A stretch of DNA of 64,000 bases. Source: Dentipellis sp. KUC8613. Lineage: Eukaryota; Basidiomycota; Agaricomycetes; Russulales; Hericiaceae. The notes below the pieces were generated by a model. That model was given only the letters and a program-made list of their open reading frames with translations. It had not been told where the DNA came from and ran no database searches. The DNA is taken from positions 1,226,396-1,290,395 of the forward strand of contig NSJX01000002.1 of NCBI GenBank assembly GCA_002286715.1. The letters are read 5' to 3'. This document shows positions 42,597-54,947 of the stretch, in pieces. The position numbers and the translations under genes were made by a program. How positions within the stretch are numbered: the stretch's first letter is position 1; every line of letters begins with the position of its first letter.

Positions 42597-44294
42597 TCAA
42601 GGATTAGGTCGACAAGAGGTTGAGATCGGGTCTTTGACATACCGAATTTTGCGTATAGTATCTTTGAGTTTCTGTTGTATCAATTTGATGACACCACCGT
42701 CCGACTCGTGAGCATGTAGCTCAAGCATCTTCAGCTGCATTCCGCGAGAAGTACAGCTTGACAATGCTTCCACGGCAGCCTCTATGTCCTCGTACTTTCG
42801 GATGCAATGAAGGTGGATAACCAGTGTCTCGAGTTCCGGCATCATCTTCGGACAGGATTCCAGTAGCAAGATCAGAGGTGGAGGGTGGTTGACGGAAATC
42901 GTCAGAGTATGTATATCTGGCAACCGGAGGTCCACATCCGTGAAAAAGCTTGTCCATTGACGAACATCCCATGAAAGATTGCCAGAGGACATATAAACGG
43001 CATGCAGCTCAAATGAGCAACATATAGCGAACGGGAGTTTGTAGATCAGCTCAGGAAGGTGAGAATAATGCCGTATTTGATACGAGGATTTAGAGCGAAA
43101 GACTGCGATAAACGCGAGATCGACCGATTCCATTGACCGCGCGGTTATTGAAAGTTCTGATAAACCGCCATGTTCTAATTTGAGTTTTATATTCAGGTGA
43201 ATTGAAGGTATTGACAGAGGCTGGCCAGCAATGACATGGGCGGCCAGTTGGTCCAGCAGTAGGCCAACCTCATATCGCGGGATGTTGTATAATAGTGGCC
43301 GGAACTCCATACGGATTTTCGTGGTAGGGGGAACATCTATATGTTGAAGAAGTGCAAGCATAAGTGAGGCCTCGAAGTTTATCCTGAGCTTCGAGAGATG
43401 CGGGAGTGCAGCGTACGGCGCGAGATCAGCCGGATTTTCCGCATCCAGGGGTCTGATCGCTTGGTGTAGAGCCAGATTTCGCAAGTTCTGCATCTCACGT
43501 AGGGCAGAAACGAATGTCGCGAGGGTAGGCAGACGCCTTCCTCGATCGACTCCTCTGTCATCAACCCAGTGGTGAGTCAGATCCAGACTGACGAGAGTGG
43601 AGAGTCGCAATCCTTCCCAAGTGAGAAAGATATCTTTTAAGCAAAGATGACGCAAGGATCGGGAAGCACTTAATATCAGAGCATTCTCAAGAGCGAGAGC
43701 TTTGTGTCGATGTGGTAGATCGATTATGAGGTGAAGAAGTCCCAGTTGCGGCCCACGCCCACGTATACAGTCTAGTACCCGAGAGATGTCGTTATATGTT
43801 GACTTCATCTTGACACGCAGAGGAATTTGTCTTGCTCGATCCATCATGGTCTCCGTCCCGTCGCCTTTCAAAAACGTGAAATCTACCCAGAGACTAGGCG
43901 CTTGGAGGGCCAGGGTCCTCCAGCGATGGCAAACATGCGTCACTCGAATCCATCCCAGATTTCGACGGGCGTAGAGCGTGTCCGGAATATCCACCGAGGT
44001 CAGATACGTGAAGATATGCATTAGAATCTCTGGTGGTAAGAACCCGACTGGCAGCATGGCATTGTGGCACCGATACCAGGCTAGCAGTTCGTCCTTGAGC
44101 TCTGCGATGCGTTGCCCGATTCCGGATAACTGTAGTCTCCCCTGAGGTATCGTGACTGCGCGCAGTCCCGCAAGGTATCTAGAGGAGCTCCATTAAAGAT
44201 AGTGTTCTATTATGGAGCATTATACGGACCTATCGAGAGACTGAGATTGTCGTATTCCTTGGCCATCTTCCGAAGCAGTAGTATTGTTGTCCAT
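42597..44294 (-). CDS. F-box protein with LRR-like tail
   Basis: Exons 44226-44294 and 42597-44141 close to 537 residues. The upstream exon supplies an ATG and 23 residues and joins in phase. The F-box follows a short helix (I-A-E-L-K-D-E-L-L-A-W-Y): V-G-F-L-P-P-E-I-L-M-H-I-F, then L-G-W-I-R-V-T-H-V-C-H-R-W-R-T-L-A and L-W-V-D-F. The rest holds weak leucine-rich strands (L-R-H-L-C-L-K-D-I, L-V-S-L-D-L). A Skp1-binding substrate receptor by family; substrate unknown. It is head-to-head with telomerase, 269 bp apart. Confidence 0.85.
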
Positions 44295-44563
44295 GTATTT
44301 ACTACCTGGGAATTATGCGTGGCTCACGCTTTTGAAACACCATTCGATATAGCGGGTGCTCACCCTATCGATGTATGAGGTTCAGTGAGGCTTTAGATCT
44401 CGTGAGGCCGTTGCAGTGAGGGTATGTTGGAGTCCAAGTCAACCAGAGGGGCGGCTTCGGAGTTAAGTTCGGAGTGATGTCTCGTGACAGGCGCGTCTGT
44501 GGCTGGCCGCGAGGAACTGCATTCGACTAGGACGCGCTTGTATCTTCACTCCAGCAGTCGCAC
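44295..44563. promoter_or_regulatory. Shared divergent promoter, F-box gene / TERT
   Basis: 269 bp separate the two start codons, so both promoters must lie here. No TATA box is evident. Confidence 0.5.
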
Positions 44564-47500
44564 ATGTCCCAAACGCCAAATCTCACGTTCACCATCTTGA
44601 AGTCCTATTACTCAAATGTGAAGACGTTGCAGACGTATCTACGTGATGTCCTTCTTCCACCGGACGGTTCTGCCATCGACGATCACGCTGTCATACGTGC
44701 TACTGATAGCCCGAAGTACATTGACTTCGTAACGAAGTCTTATGTAGTATGCAATGTAGAAGACCTAGCACAGGACACAGCAATGCGCTCGCGCTTCAAG
44801 ATGTTTGAACCTCTGGTTTCGATGCGAGAGGTTGGTGGATATTGTAGTCTCTGACACAGGTAAGACTAACTCGCTCTAGATCATCGACCGTGCGCAGGAA
44901 AAGTTGATGAAAAGCATGAAAACGAAGTCTTTGAACGTCTTGACATCAGGATACCGCTTAGTAGGCATCCATCTAATTTCACGAACGATAACTGACCGTC
45001 TATGCAGGCAAATAAGCAGGACGATCGAGCCAAGATTGGCATGTCGCGATTGGCAGTGTCGAACTTCTTCGTGAACACAATTATCACTGCTTTGCAAGGG
45101 CCAGAGTGGGAGCGTCTCTTGAAACGGTTTGTGTGTTACATTCCTCGAAATTCATCTTCTCACGGCAAATCAGCGTAGGAGAGGATGCGATGTTTCACCT
45201 GCTCACAGAGACATGCATTTTTGTGCCCTTGCCTAACGACTGCTTGTGCCAGATGACTGGATATCCTATCGTATCTCGTAATGTCCCGACTTCCGTAGAG
45301 CCCGACATGCAGGCGCCACAAGTACAATATGAGCAATCTACCGGTGAGAAGAGGAGCGCCACAGATTTACCAGACCGTAGGTCCACAAAACGAGCCCGAA
45401 CGGACGAGGCGAAATCTTCAAGGGATGTAGCAAGGTATGTGGCTTCAAACTAGTCACTTGGCTATGAAATTCAATTCGCCGCAGCCGAACGCCCTCAGAC
45501 ATCACATTTGCCCGAAGTCGCCTTTTCTACTCGCGGCCATCATTCGTCCCCAGCACAAAGATTATCGTTGCTGGGCTCCCACCTCGACGTCCGTTTTATC
45601 CCCAACCTTACGCGTGCAGCCTCTCACGGAGCCAATTAGATATTCTCAATGTGATCAGGCCCTCTTATGGCCCTCGGAGTGCGCTTCCCGCCGAAGATGC
45701 CCACGATCCGAAGGTGATTGCTCAACAAATGGAACACGCCCGCCATCTTTCCAAGTACATCTTTCCGCGGCAGTATGGTCTCGCCAACGCATTTACTCCT
45801 ACTGTACAACCGAAATGGCTTCCCCACAAACTTCCAGATTATGCTGATCGAGAAAATGAAATCAAGGTGGGCATCATCCAGCTCCGGTGAACAAGACTTA
45901 TGACTTCCGGCAGGGAAAGAGCTTCAAGACACCGAAAAGACTGAAGTCCACCCTTCAACTCCTTGAAAAAATGATTTGGCGACATGGGAAGTGCCACTAT
46001 CGTGCTCTGAGAGACATGGCTTGTCCATCCCATGTTTGTGATTACATCTGACCTTCGAGACACTGAACTTATTTGATGACTGTCTGCAGCTGAAGGGCGA
46101 TACAGGCAAAGAGCTTAATAGTAGCGTCATCCTGGTACGCTCACCTTCGTGTTGCATAGAGGGTTCGATGAGTCATATGAGAACAGGAATGGATGTCGGA
46201 GGAATCCATTCATCTCCGCTCCCAGCCGTCCATGAACGCTGGAAATATCTCTGTCGATACCTCCGGTAACACTATCCTGCCTATGGGTCTAACTCAGGCG
46301 GAGACTGCAGCCAAGAACAAGCCACGCTTTGCCGAGTTCGCATGCAGTCACACTGAGGTAAAAATGCTAGATTTTGCCTTCGACCAGAGGGACTGACTGA
46401 ACAAAGGTCTTCCGCTACGCCGTGTTAGTGACCAAGGCAGTCGTCCCTGACGCGCTTTGGGGTAGCAAGGCGAACTTCAAGAAAGCCATGAAATGTAAGG
46501 CACTTTCAACGTTTCGTAAAGACGACCTTACGAGGACGGCATTATTTCAGCTGTGAAGGACTTCGTCGTCTACAGGCGATATGAAGCGATGTCGTTGCAT
46601 CAGGTTTTACAGGGTCTTTCCATAACAGACTGCAAATGGCTTGCCCCAGATGGCGCAAAGGAAAGCAGCAAGCCTGTACCTCTTACAGACAGTCTAAAGC
46701 GTCGCGAACTCCTGGAAGAATTCCTCTTCTGGTACTTCGGCTCGTTCTTGCTCCCGCTCCTTCGTGTAAGTCTGTTTCGTCGTTGTCGCGGAATGCCCTA
46801 ACTTGATTAACCTCAATAGACTACTTTCTACGCCACGGAATCCTCAGCATTCAGAAATCGCACATTATATTTTCGGCATGATGATTGGCATACCCTTTGC
46901 ACCCCACTCATCGATCGCTTGACCACGGAGACCTTCTTCAAACTAGAGAAGGTGCCGATGTTCCCGTCCGAGACTATCGCATGTCACTGAACAATCAGCA
47001 GGGCGAAGCAGAAGAAATCCTCCGTCAGCGCAGACTTGGATCGTCCTTCGTGCGGCTACTGCCAAAGGATACTGGCGTGCGTCCAATTGTCAACCTCAGT
47101 CGAAAGAAGATCCAGCAGACAGTGCGTATATATATTGTTAAAGCCGCGACAGCTTGCTCAATGTTTTCTCTCGACACCAGGGATTTTTTACGGGATATCA
47201 ACAATCGATAAATGACATACTGCAAGCCGCCTTCCAGATTTTGACCTACGAAAAGGTGAATATTTCTCTATGCGTTTTTACGAACTCACAATATAAATGG
47301 CGTCGCAGGAGCATAAACCAGATCTCATTGGGTCATCCGTATTCGGGCCAAACGAAATTCACTGTCGACTCAAGGCATTCAAGACCCATCTTCTGTCTGA
47401 AAGCCCGACAGGCCGCCTGTGAGCAAAAAGCATAGCATAAATTCGAAAAGGCTGATTATCTTTTTCTGCAGCCCTAAGCTCTACTTCGTGAAGGTGGATG

Positions 47501-49289
47501 TGCAGGCGTGCTTCGATACCATCGAGCAAACAAAGCTGTTGCAGATTCTGAAAGACGCTATCAGTGAGGTCTGGAGTCCTTACCCCACTGCCCTGAAATC
47601 GTCTCACTGGCTGTGTAGGACACATATATGCTGCAACGCTACGGGCAAGTGACTCAAACGGCTGGACGTATACAACGGCAATTCGTCAAGAAAGCGACAC
47701 CCGGAGGTAAGGCCCTCCCACCAGCCATACGCCATCTGTCTGACTTCGATCAGACGAGCACCCTCACTTCGTAAGGCATGCTACTCAATTGGCCGGTCTA
47801 CTTCGACACGTCATCTTTGTCGACCAGGTGCGTTGACCCGCTTCCCTGGGTCACGACGATCAATTGTGCATTCACACTACACCCTGAATTTCAGGTTGTC
47901 TATCCACTTTCCGCCAAGAAGGAAGTTCTGGAACTCCTTGAGGAGCACATAACGGAAAATGTCGTGAAGGTTCGGAATCGTTTGTTCCGTTGCTCACGAC
48001 ATAAATTCATTTTCTTCTAGATCGGTCAGGATTATTACCGTCAAGCAGTGGGAATCCCACAGGGCTCAGTCCTTTCGGCTCTGCTATGTTCTATATTCTA
48101 TGGCGACCTTGAGCGAGAGCACCTCCAATTCACGCACGACCCTAAAAGTGTGAGTTAACAATCGTCGCCGTGCAAGTATGCGCTAACAGTTATCTTAGCT
48201 TTTATTGCGGCTCATCGACGACTACCTGTTCATAACGACGGATTTGTCTAAGGCGCGAAAGTTTCTGACGGTGATGAACAAAGGTCCGCCATATTGATGC
48301 CTGTAATATGCATCTCGTCGAGCTGATTGTTGGCAGGCCATCCGGAGTATGGCTCTTTCGTCTCGAAAGACAAGACGTTGACCAATTTCGACTACGACGC
48401 CCAAATAATGAATGTCACTGGCCCGAACCAAAAAGGTGGGTGAGCTCACCGTGACGAGGCTGCGCATGCTGAATTACTACTGTACCAGCCTTCCCTTGGT
48501 GCGCATGTCTTATCAACATGACTGACCTGTCCGTCACCGCGGACTATAGCCGCTATAATGAGAGCTGTAAGTACGTAGTCGCTGGGTAATAGTGCGTTGC
48601 TGACCGCACCCTAGATCTGATGGACTCGCTGACCGTCGGACGGGGTAAACGACCGGGAGCCACGTTTGTTCACAAGATGTTACAGTAAGTTGTCTGCGTC
48701 GTTAAACCGTCTGCAATTTGTATCGACATTGTCGGACAGACAGGTCAAAACTAAGACTCACCATATTTACTGCGACACCGGTCTCAATCCCGAGCGTGTT
48801 GTTTTCTTCAACATCTATCAGAACTTCCTTCTGGTAGCCATGAAAATGCATCACTACTTGAGGAGCTGGGGTCTCAATGTTGCCAAGAACGCGGCCTTTG
48901 TTCAAAGTATGTCGGAAGTCCCATATGGAGACCCAATCTGATCAGGACTTTCCCAACAGAGACGATTGATCAGGTCATCGACTTCGCATACGTGACTATA
49001 TGCGCCAAAGTATCTCGGGACACCGCGGACGGTCGCAAGCGCCGGCTAGACAAGAACGCACTCAGATGGTACGATATACCTCCTTGTGAGAATGCCGAAT
49101 CTCACATACGCCCATAGGCTCGGGATCAAAGCGTTCCACACCGTTTTCTCCCATAAACCAACCGCGTACAAATCAATCCTCAGCCGCCTCCATTTCCAGC
49201 TATCCCTAAGTCGGAACAAAACATATACTCGGAGATTTCGCGAACTAACCCAAGAGGGAAACATAATGGTAGTACAACTTTCCTTCTAA
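44564..49289 (+). CDS. TERT: Telomerase reverse transcriptase
   Basis: About 26 exons, many under 100 nt, can be threaded through GT-AG introns. Order: TEN-like start (L-K-S-Y-Y-S-N-V-K-T-L); N-F-F-V-N-T-I-I-T-A-L-Q-G-P-E-W; D-A-M-F-H-L-L-T-E-T-C-I-F; the T motif F-P-R-Q-Y-G-L-A-N-A-F (~45755-45790); telomerase RNA-binding segments (W-Y-F-G-S-F-L-L-P-L-L-R, T-F-Y-A-T-E-S); RT motif 1/2 (R-L-L-P-K-D-T-G-V-R-P-I-V-N-L); motif A V-K-V-D-V-Q-A-C-F-D-T-I (Asp at 47497); motif B' V-G-I-P-Q-G-S-V-L-S; motif C L-I-D-D-Y-L-F-I (Asp-Asp at 48217-48222). All three catalytic Asp are present. The C-terminal thumb ends about 49289. The enzyme adds telomeric repeats using its RNA template; no RNA gene was found here. 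Confidence 0.95.
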
Positions 49290-49362
49290 GCCCATATGCA
49301 CATACTATTACAACCGTGATATACCTTTGATCAACAATAACGCACGAGCTTCAAGCCCAATT

Positions 49363-51321
49363 TCAAGGCTCGTCGTCATACCTGCCCAACGCGCTTGCAT
49401 GCGCGGGCAACATCACCGTATTGTCTCCATCCTCGTCCATTGAAACGTCCCCGTCGAGGATCCCAAAGGACGGATGCAACAGGCTCTGGCGGTCCACTCT
49501 GCGACCGTCCCAGACCACCTCCGGCACGAGCTCCTCCAGCTTCTTCACGAGCGACCTCCTGATCATGCACATCTTGAGCTTCAGCAGCGTGAGCTCGCTC
49601 CGCGCTGCGAAGTACGTCTTGAGGCGCTCGAGATCGGCCGAGCGGATGCGCGCTGTGTCGAGGATGAGCGTGCGCACGTTCGGGAACGCGACGCGCTGCG
49701 GGGGGCCCTCGCAGTCTGGGTCCGGCGCCGGCGCGTTCAGTATAGTGTTCAGCATGGTGTTCAGGGTGGTCCCGCTCAGGCAGACCGTGCGCGCGTCGAT
49801 GAAGCGGTGGAATAGGTTTCTGCAGAGTTCTGCGGGGGCACTTTCGTGCACTCCAATCGCGATGGTGTCGATGTCCGTGAAAGACACGATGGAGCATGCA
49901 TCGAGAGCAATGACGACTGGGTCGAGCTCCGCGCCTCTTGGCCATGCAAAGTTGAACTGAATCTTCAGGGAGGAGCAGTTCGTCGGGTCCCAAACGTCCC
50001 CATCCGGGATGTCCGTGGTCCAGCAGCGAAGCTGTATCTTGCTGAAGACGCGCTGGGTCGGAATGTCGAACGCGACGGCCTTGACGCCCTTGAAAAACTG
50101 TTTCGTCTGCTGGAACGTCGACACCAGGTTCGTGCGGATGGAAGGGACATTGGCAAGAGAAGAGCGAATGTCCACGGCAGTCGTCGGGGAGAGGGAGAGG
50201 CACTCCAGGAGGGAAAGGCAGCGGTCGTGACTATCCGAGAGGCTGATTTTCCGAAGCCGGGGCATCTTGACGAAGCGCCCCGGCAGCGGGACATGCAGTG
50301 GTATAGAATGGCTGAGAGACAGGATTTCCAACTGGGGCATTGAGTCCAGGAGCTTGAGCAGTTCCTCTAGAGGCGCGGACCGCCAGTTGATCATGCCTCC
50401 CACCTGTAGCTTCGTCAGGACGGGAGATCTCAGCAACGGGGATGTCCACGACAGCTGTGGCCCTTCAAATATAACGAGCTCAGAGAGCCGTGGTACCACA
50501 CCTCCGAATATATTGGTGGGCATGGTTTCCATTGCGGCAGCTGGGCCTGTATAAGGAGCTGTATTGAAGAGCAATAGCTTCTCCAATATGGGGGCCGGGG
50601 TCATCAAGAAATCGAAGAGGTTCCGCGGGACATTGGGGCTCGAGCCCCTGCTCAGATGTAACAGTTTGATCCGGGACACATCGGAGAGGGCCAAGCGCAG
50701 CGCAGCGATGTCGCGGTCGACGAACGAGCGCACGACCAGTGGCGCTCTCTTCGAACGCACGAGCATCCGCTTGCAGAGCTCCTCGGAGTACGTCGGCAGG
50801 TGTGTCCACAGGAGCGCATCGTTACGAGCAATTGCCCGCCAGGTATGGCAGACGTGGCTTAGGTTGAGAGCCATGCGTGAGTGCTCGTGCCTGTGCGATG
50901 AGCAGCCCGAGATGATGTAGGATAGTTCGGCAACGGACGACCCTTCTCCCTGTTCCCATGCATCCAAGTCGGCCATATCTGTGCAGATTCGGAAGATGTG
51001 CGAAAGTATCTCAGGGGGTAGTTGTGTGATGGGCAGGAGTGCATTGCGCTTGACGGTCAAGTCGTATAGCTTGTCGCGGTATGTATCAATCTGACCATCT
51101 ATTTCGACGAGCATGCTCTTCGCATTCTCGGGTTCTTGGGTTCGTACACGTGTAGATGGTGGTATAGCATCGGAGGAAGGGCTTTCAGGAGCCATGGGTA
51201 TGAGCGCAGGCTCGGATCGACCTTGCAAACAAAGGCAGTCAGTGGCTGGGTTTGACTTTGTTCGATAAGTATGGGTTATCGCCGTCCCTGACTTACAGAT
51301 ATCGAGCTCTTTCTTCGACAT
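49363..51321 (-). CDS. F-box protein with LRR-like tail
   Basis: Exons 51297-51321 and 49363-51221 close to 627 residues. The 25-nt first exon (M-S-K-K-E-L-D-I) is joined through a 75-nt intron; the Met at 51195 is an alternative start. A coiled coil (L-V-E-I-D-G-Q-I-D-T-Y-R-D-K-L-Y-D-L) leads into the F-box I-T-Q-L-P-P-E-I-L-S-H-I-F-R, with L-S-H-V-C-H-T-W-R-A-I-A and L-L-W-T-H-L. Later LRR-like strands include L-E-I-L-S-L-S-H-S and L-R-K-I-S-L-S-D-S. The C-terminus is acidic. It is convergent with TERT, ending 73 bp from its stop. Confidence 0.87.
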   Translation of the reverse strand: MSKKELDICKSGTAITHTYRTKSNPATDCLCLQGRSEPALIPMAPESPSSDAIPPSTRVRTQEPENAKSMLVEIDGQIDTYRDKLYDLTVKRNALLPITQLPPEILSHIFRICTDMADLDAWEQGEGSSVAELSYIISGCSSHRHEHSRMALNLSHVCHTWRAIARNDALLWTHLPTYSEELCKRMLVRSKRAPLVVRSFVDRDIAALRLALSDVSRIKLLHLSRGSSPNVPRNLFDFLMTPAPILEKLLLFNTAPYTGPAAAMETMPTNIFGGVVPRLSELVIFEGPQLSWTSPLLRSPVLTKLQVGGMINWRSAPLEELLKLLDSMPQLEILSLSHSIPLHVPLPGRFVKMPRLRKISLSDSHDRCLSLLECLSLSPTTAVDIRSSLANVPSIRTNLVSTFQQTKQFFKGVKAVAFDIPTQRVFSKIQLRCWTTDIPDGDVWDPTNCSSLKIQFNFAWPRGAELDPVVIALDACSIVSFTDIDTIAIGVHESAPAELCRNLFHRFIDARTVCLSGTTLNTMLNTILNAPAPDPDCEGPPQRVAFPNVRTLILDTARIRSADLERLKTYFAARSELTLLKLKMCMIRRSLVKKLEELVPEVVWDGRRVDRQSLLHPSFGILDGDVSMDEDGDNTVMLPAHASALGRYDDEP

Positions 51322-51679
51322 GCGATAAACGCTACAGCGCAAGAGCTACAGAAAGACGAGGTGGAGGGAGGGAGCAAGAAGTTGAGGTGGAGGCCATGGC
51401 AGCAAATCATCGCAACGTCTTCGATCGACGTCTTCGATCTATTGTCATTGCGCGCCTAATTCATCTGTCCATTTCTCTACGGAACATGCTGGTAGCAACA
51501 ACGTAAAATAGAACAAAAGAACAACGCTGTTGCTATCGTATGTCGTACAATCCAGAGTGGAAGCAGACGATCAGAAACCAGCAGCCGAGTATCATTACAG
51601 AGAGAAAAACACAAACTATGATACCAGAACAAAAACGGACGAAAGATACCTACGAGGACCACTAACAAGTTCCCGCACC

Positions 51680-53009
51680 TCACGTTCTCTGCGTCATCTT
51701 CCTCGTCAAGCTCCTCATACGATCCGCATTTCTCCTCCTCCTCTCGATATCCGCATCCACACTTGTCGTGTTCCTCATCACACCCGCATTCGACCTCGGC
51801 GCCACCGTATATGTCCCGAGCTCCCTCTGTGGAATCATGACCGCATTCGTCCGCACCCTGTTGCGTTCGCCCTCCTTGGCACGTGCCAAAAGTGCATTGA
51901 GACGCTCCGTGCGCACAGGCGCGTCATCCGTGTTCAGGTCCGCGGTAGGGATGGCGCGGTCACGGTAGGATGCGGAGCGCTTGATGATGGGACGAGACCA
52001 CTGCGAGACAAGTCCGTTTGCGATCCGTGCAATATCGGGCGTGACGCGCTTGCATTTGGTGTAAAAGAGAATCACGCGGCCGAGACGAGATTCTTTGAGA
52101 ACATTGGTGTCAATGTACTCGAGCTTTTGAAGCGTCTCCATGAACTCCCGTTGGATATTCAGCGCAGGCAGTGAACGATCGGGAAGAGGTTCGAGCCAGC
52201 GTCGGACACCTTCCAGGAGGTTGTTATCGACGATAGACTGAGACAGACCCGTCCTGCATAACATGTCAATATCGGGAGCACAAAGACCACATACGGCACG
52301 CACTTTCGCAACACCTCCATAACATGAGGCAATAACTTCAATTTCGCAGTCGCCGGCAGTTTGTGTTTGTTCGACTTTTCGTCGTCATCGGCAGCGGAAA
52401 GCATGGCCTCTCGCAGACGAGAGACCTCTTCGTCCGCAAAGCGATCCAGCACATCGTCATCCTTTTTGCGCTTCTTGGGACGAGAGGTCTTCTTCGACTT
52501 CAGGATGGCATCAATCTGCATATCCAGACGAAGCTTGTTTGCTAGTGACCATAACGCATCAGAGACTAGAACAAAGGAACAGGAAAGTCAGCGCACCTTG
52601 CTCAGGCGGCAGCTCGCTAAGATCCTGCTCGGTGGGCATCGTCTTGCGCTTCCTCTTCCTCTGCGCGGGCCGCCGTTCTCCTCCCACATCATCGTCACCC
52701 TCATCCCGCCGCTTCGTCCGCTTTTTCTTGGGTGCTCGACGCTCCTGTGTGTATTCATCTCCCGAGTCACCAGAGGACTCCTCAATCTGGGGTGACCTGC
52801 GGGGGCGCTCAATCTCCTCCTCTGAGAATGACAAAGCGCGACGTTAGTACATCAACTTCATTGAACCACGGTACCAGTACCTTCGGGGGCATCTGAAAGT
52901 TCAGAGTCTGAACCGAAGATATCGCGCTCAGCAAAGGCTCTCTGCGCATAAGTCAATATCAAGTTACAAGGCCTCAAGAATCAGAATGACTGACGTCTGC
53001 TGCGGCCAT
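51680..53009 (-). CDS. IWS1: Iws1/Spn1 transcription elongation factor
   Basis: Five exons (52995-53009, 52881-52941, 52597-52821, 52304-52541, 51680-52253) close to 370 residues. The first exon codes only five residues. The N-terminal half is acidic then Lys/Arg-rich (disordered). The TFIIS N-terminal-like domain follows: L-L-E-G-V-R-R-W-L-E-P-L-P-D-R-S-L-P, V-L-K-E-S-R-L-G-R-V-I-L-F-Y-T-K-C-K-R-V-T, then W-S-R-P-I-I-K-R-S-A-S-Y-R-D-R. These are diagnostic of Iws1/Spn1, which binds Spt6 and RNA polymerase II during elongation. Confidence 0.93.
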
Positions 53010-54947
53010 AATGTGATTCGCTACCCGTAGGGGTCAAGGAGCGAATATTGTCACCGTGGCCTTGTGCGCGGTGTGTGCGACGTTGGTGTACAAGCACTGG
53101 CAGTGAGCTCTGCCGCGGTGCAGGGCTGCGCCACCGGTATGTCAAAAGTAAACATTGCCAAATACCAAAGTCTCCGAGATTACACGCCTTTCTCGACATA
53201 CTTACGTCCACACGCACACTTATTTAAATACCGTTTGGGATCTCTTTCAAGCCTCATGCTCGTTCTGGCACCAATCGCATGCCCTTCACGTGTACAAAGC
53301 GAATAGTAACGTGGGACCATCATCCCACGTAGGCCGCGTGGATGCCGATGCTCGAAACTCGTAAGTCGAGATGACTGTCTGAAGGCTGCAGCCTGCAGCA
53401 TCAAACTCTACACAAATGAGCAGCCTGACTTTTGCGATGGCGGGTACAATAGGGTACACCGTGCACAAGCTCGAGAGGAACTGATGATGATTAAACGCGT
53501 CTAATCCACCCATTGACAAAAAAGCGATACGTGCAAGGATGCACTTGGATGCACCTGTTCCGTTCCAGAGCAATTACTTATGTACTTTTGAAGATACTTG
53601 CCGATATGCCGTATGCTAGACCAGGACCCTGTTCTTCGTCCAAAGGAATCACTTATAAGAAAACAAATAAATGATGCTGATCGGCTGTTACAATGGGCGT
53701 ACCGAGCGGAGGTAGGATCGACCCGGCGACAAACCAGCAGGACTCGTCGACGTCTAGAACAAACCCAGCGGCAGCGACCTGCAAACGACATCGCCTGGAA
53801 TTGGAACCATGGTATCCCTGTAAAGGGTTAGATTGCCAAACAAGGAGGTATTTTACTGGCAGTCTGGCTCCTTAAACCTTCAGGTACGCATCACCAGGCA
53901 ACGGACCTGGCTTGGCACTCGGGAGGGGTCAATTTCCGCAGAATAAAAATAGAAAGCTCGACCACAGACACAACAGGAAAGCCCAACTCGACGCGTAGTT
54001 AGCATCGACAGCACGAATGAAGCGACTGGAACACTATGGCAGCACGGTGCATTCGCGTGACATTGACTCGTCCTAAATCCTAAGTAAACCACGTTGTTGG
54101 TGACAGGAAGCCCGGAAGTTTTGGGCTCAGGCTGGACATGATGCACGCACGGGTCCGGACGCGATTGCCGCGACTTGAAGTCGGCTGACCGATGGGCTGC
54201 TATCAGTCCCGTTATCAAGCCGTTGAAAGGGCGTTCTATCACCGCTTCACTAGGAACCTTTATGCTGTTCTTGTGAACATGATGACGGCTGCCCAATGCA
54301 GCCAGGGCAGTAGACGCCGAAAAACGGTCAGCAGCTCGGTAAGTTGAACTGAAAGGTGCTGATCATCGATGTGTTGAGGGAAAAGGATAAAGGCGAACCC
54401 TTGACAGGACTGAAGCGACTGTCGTCAGGCGCGCACCACCGAGCATGATTGCGGAGGCGCCGACGCCCATCGAGGGTGGAGAGACTACAGCCGGGGGCGT
54501 GTCTATCCACAATTGTTGGCGCCATTTTGGAGTAAGCACGTCAGACTGCACGTTTTTCGGTCCACGGCCGACACCGTGCCGTGCCGTCCTGGCCCGAGAC
54601 ATCCTCCGGCCGCTGTGAGGAATATAATGGCTTTAAATGACTTGGGGCTGCGTGAACATGCAAGGCTATTGAAGTGACGCAGCAACGGAGGGCGGGAAGA
54701 AGGAAAGGACATACGATCTTCGAAGACAAAAAGCGTCGGAAGCATCGCCACCGGTAACTGAGTTCGATCGATTTTGACTTTGAGTCGAGCGGGTCAGTTT
54801 GTTTATGTAAATAATTCAAATGTGTGCCGCCTCCGAGAGCCCCGCCAGAATGGGTATATCCTCCCCCTTCATCTCCTCCCTCCCATCTCTCTTTGTTTCT
54901 ATGGCCAACACCTCCCCGTAGCACTCTTCCTCCATCCTCGTCTCGCC
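53010..54947. other. Longest gene-free stretch of the window (1.9 kb)
   Basis: Only frames under 140 codons without family features. No tRNA fold, terminal repeat or transposase fragment seen. It separates two divergently transcribed genes, so part of it is promoter sequence. Confidence 0.45.

Noticed and set aside
49376..50203. 275-codon minus-strand frame
   Set aside because: Shifted-frame reading of the F-box gene at 49363-51321, His/Arg/Pro-rich without domains.
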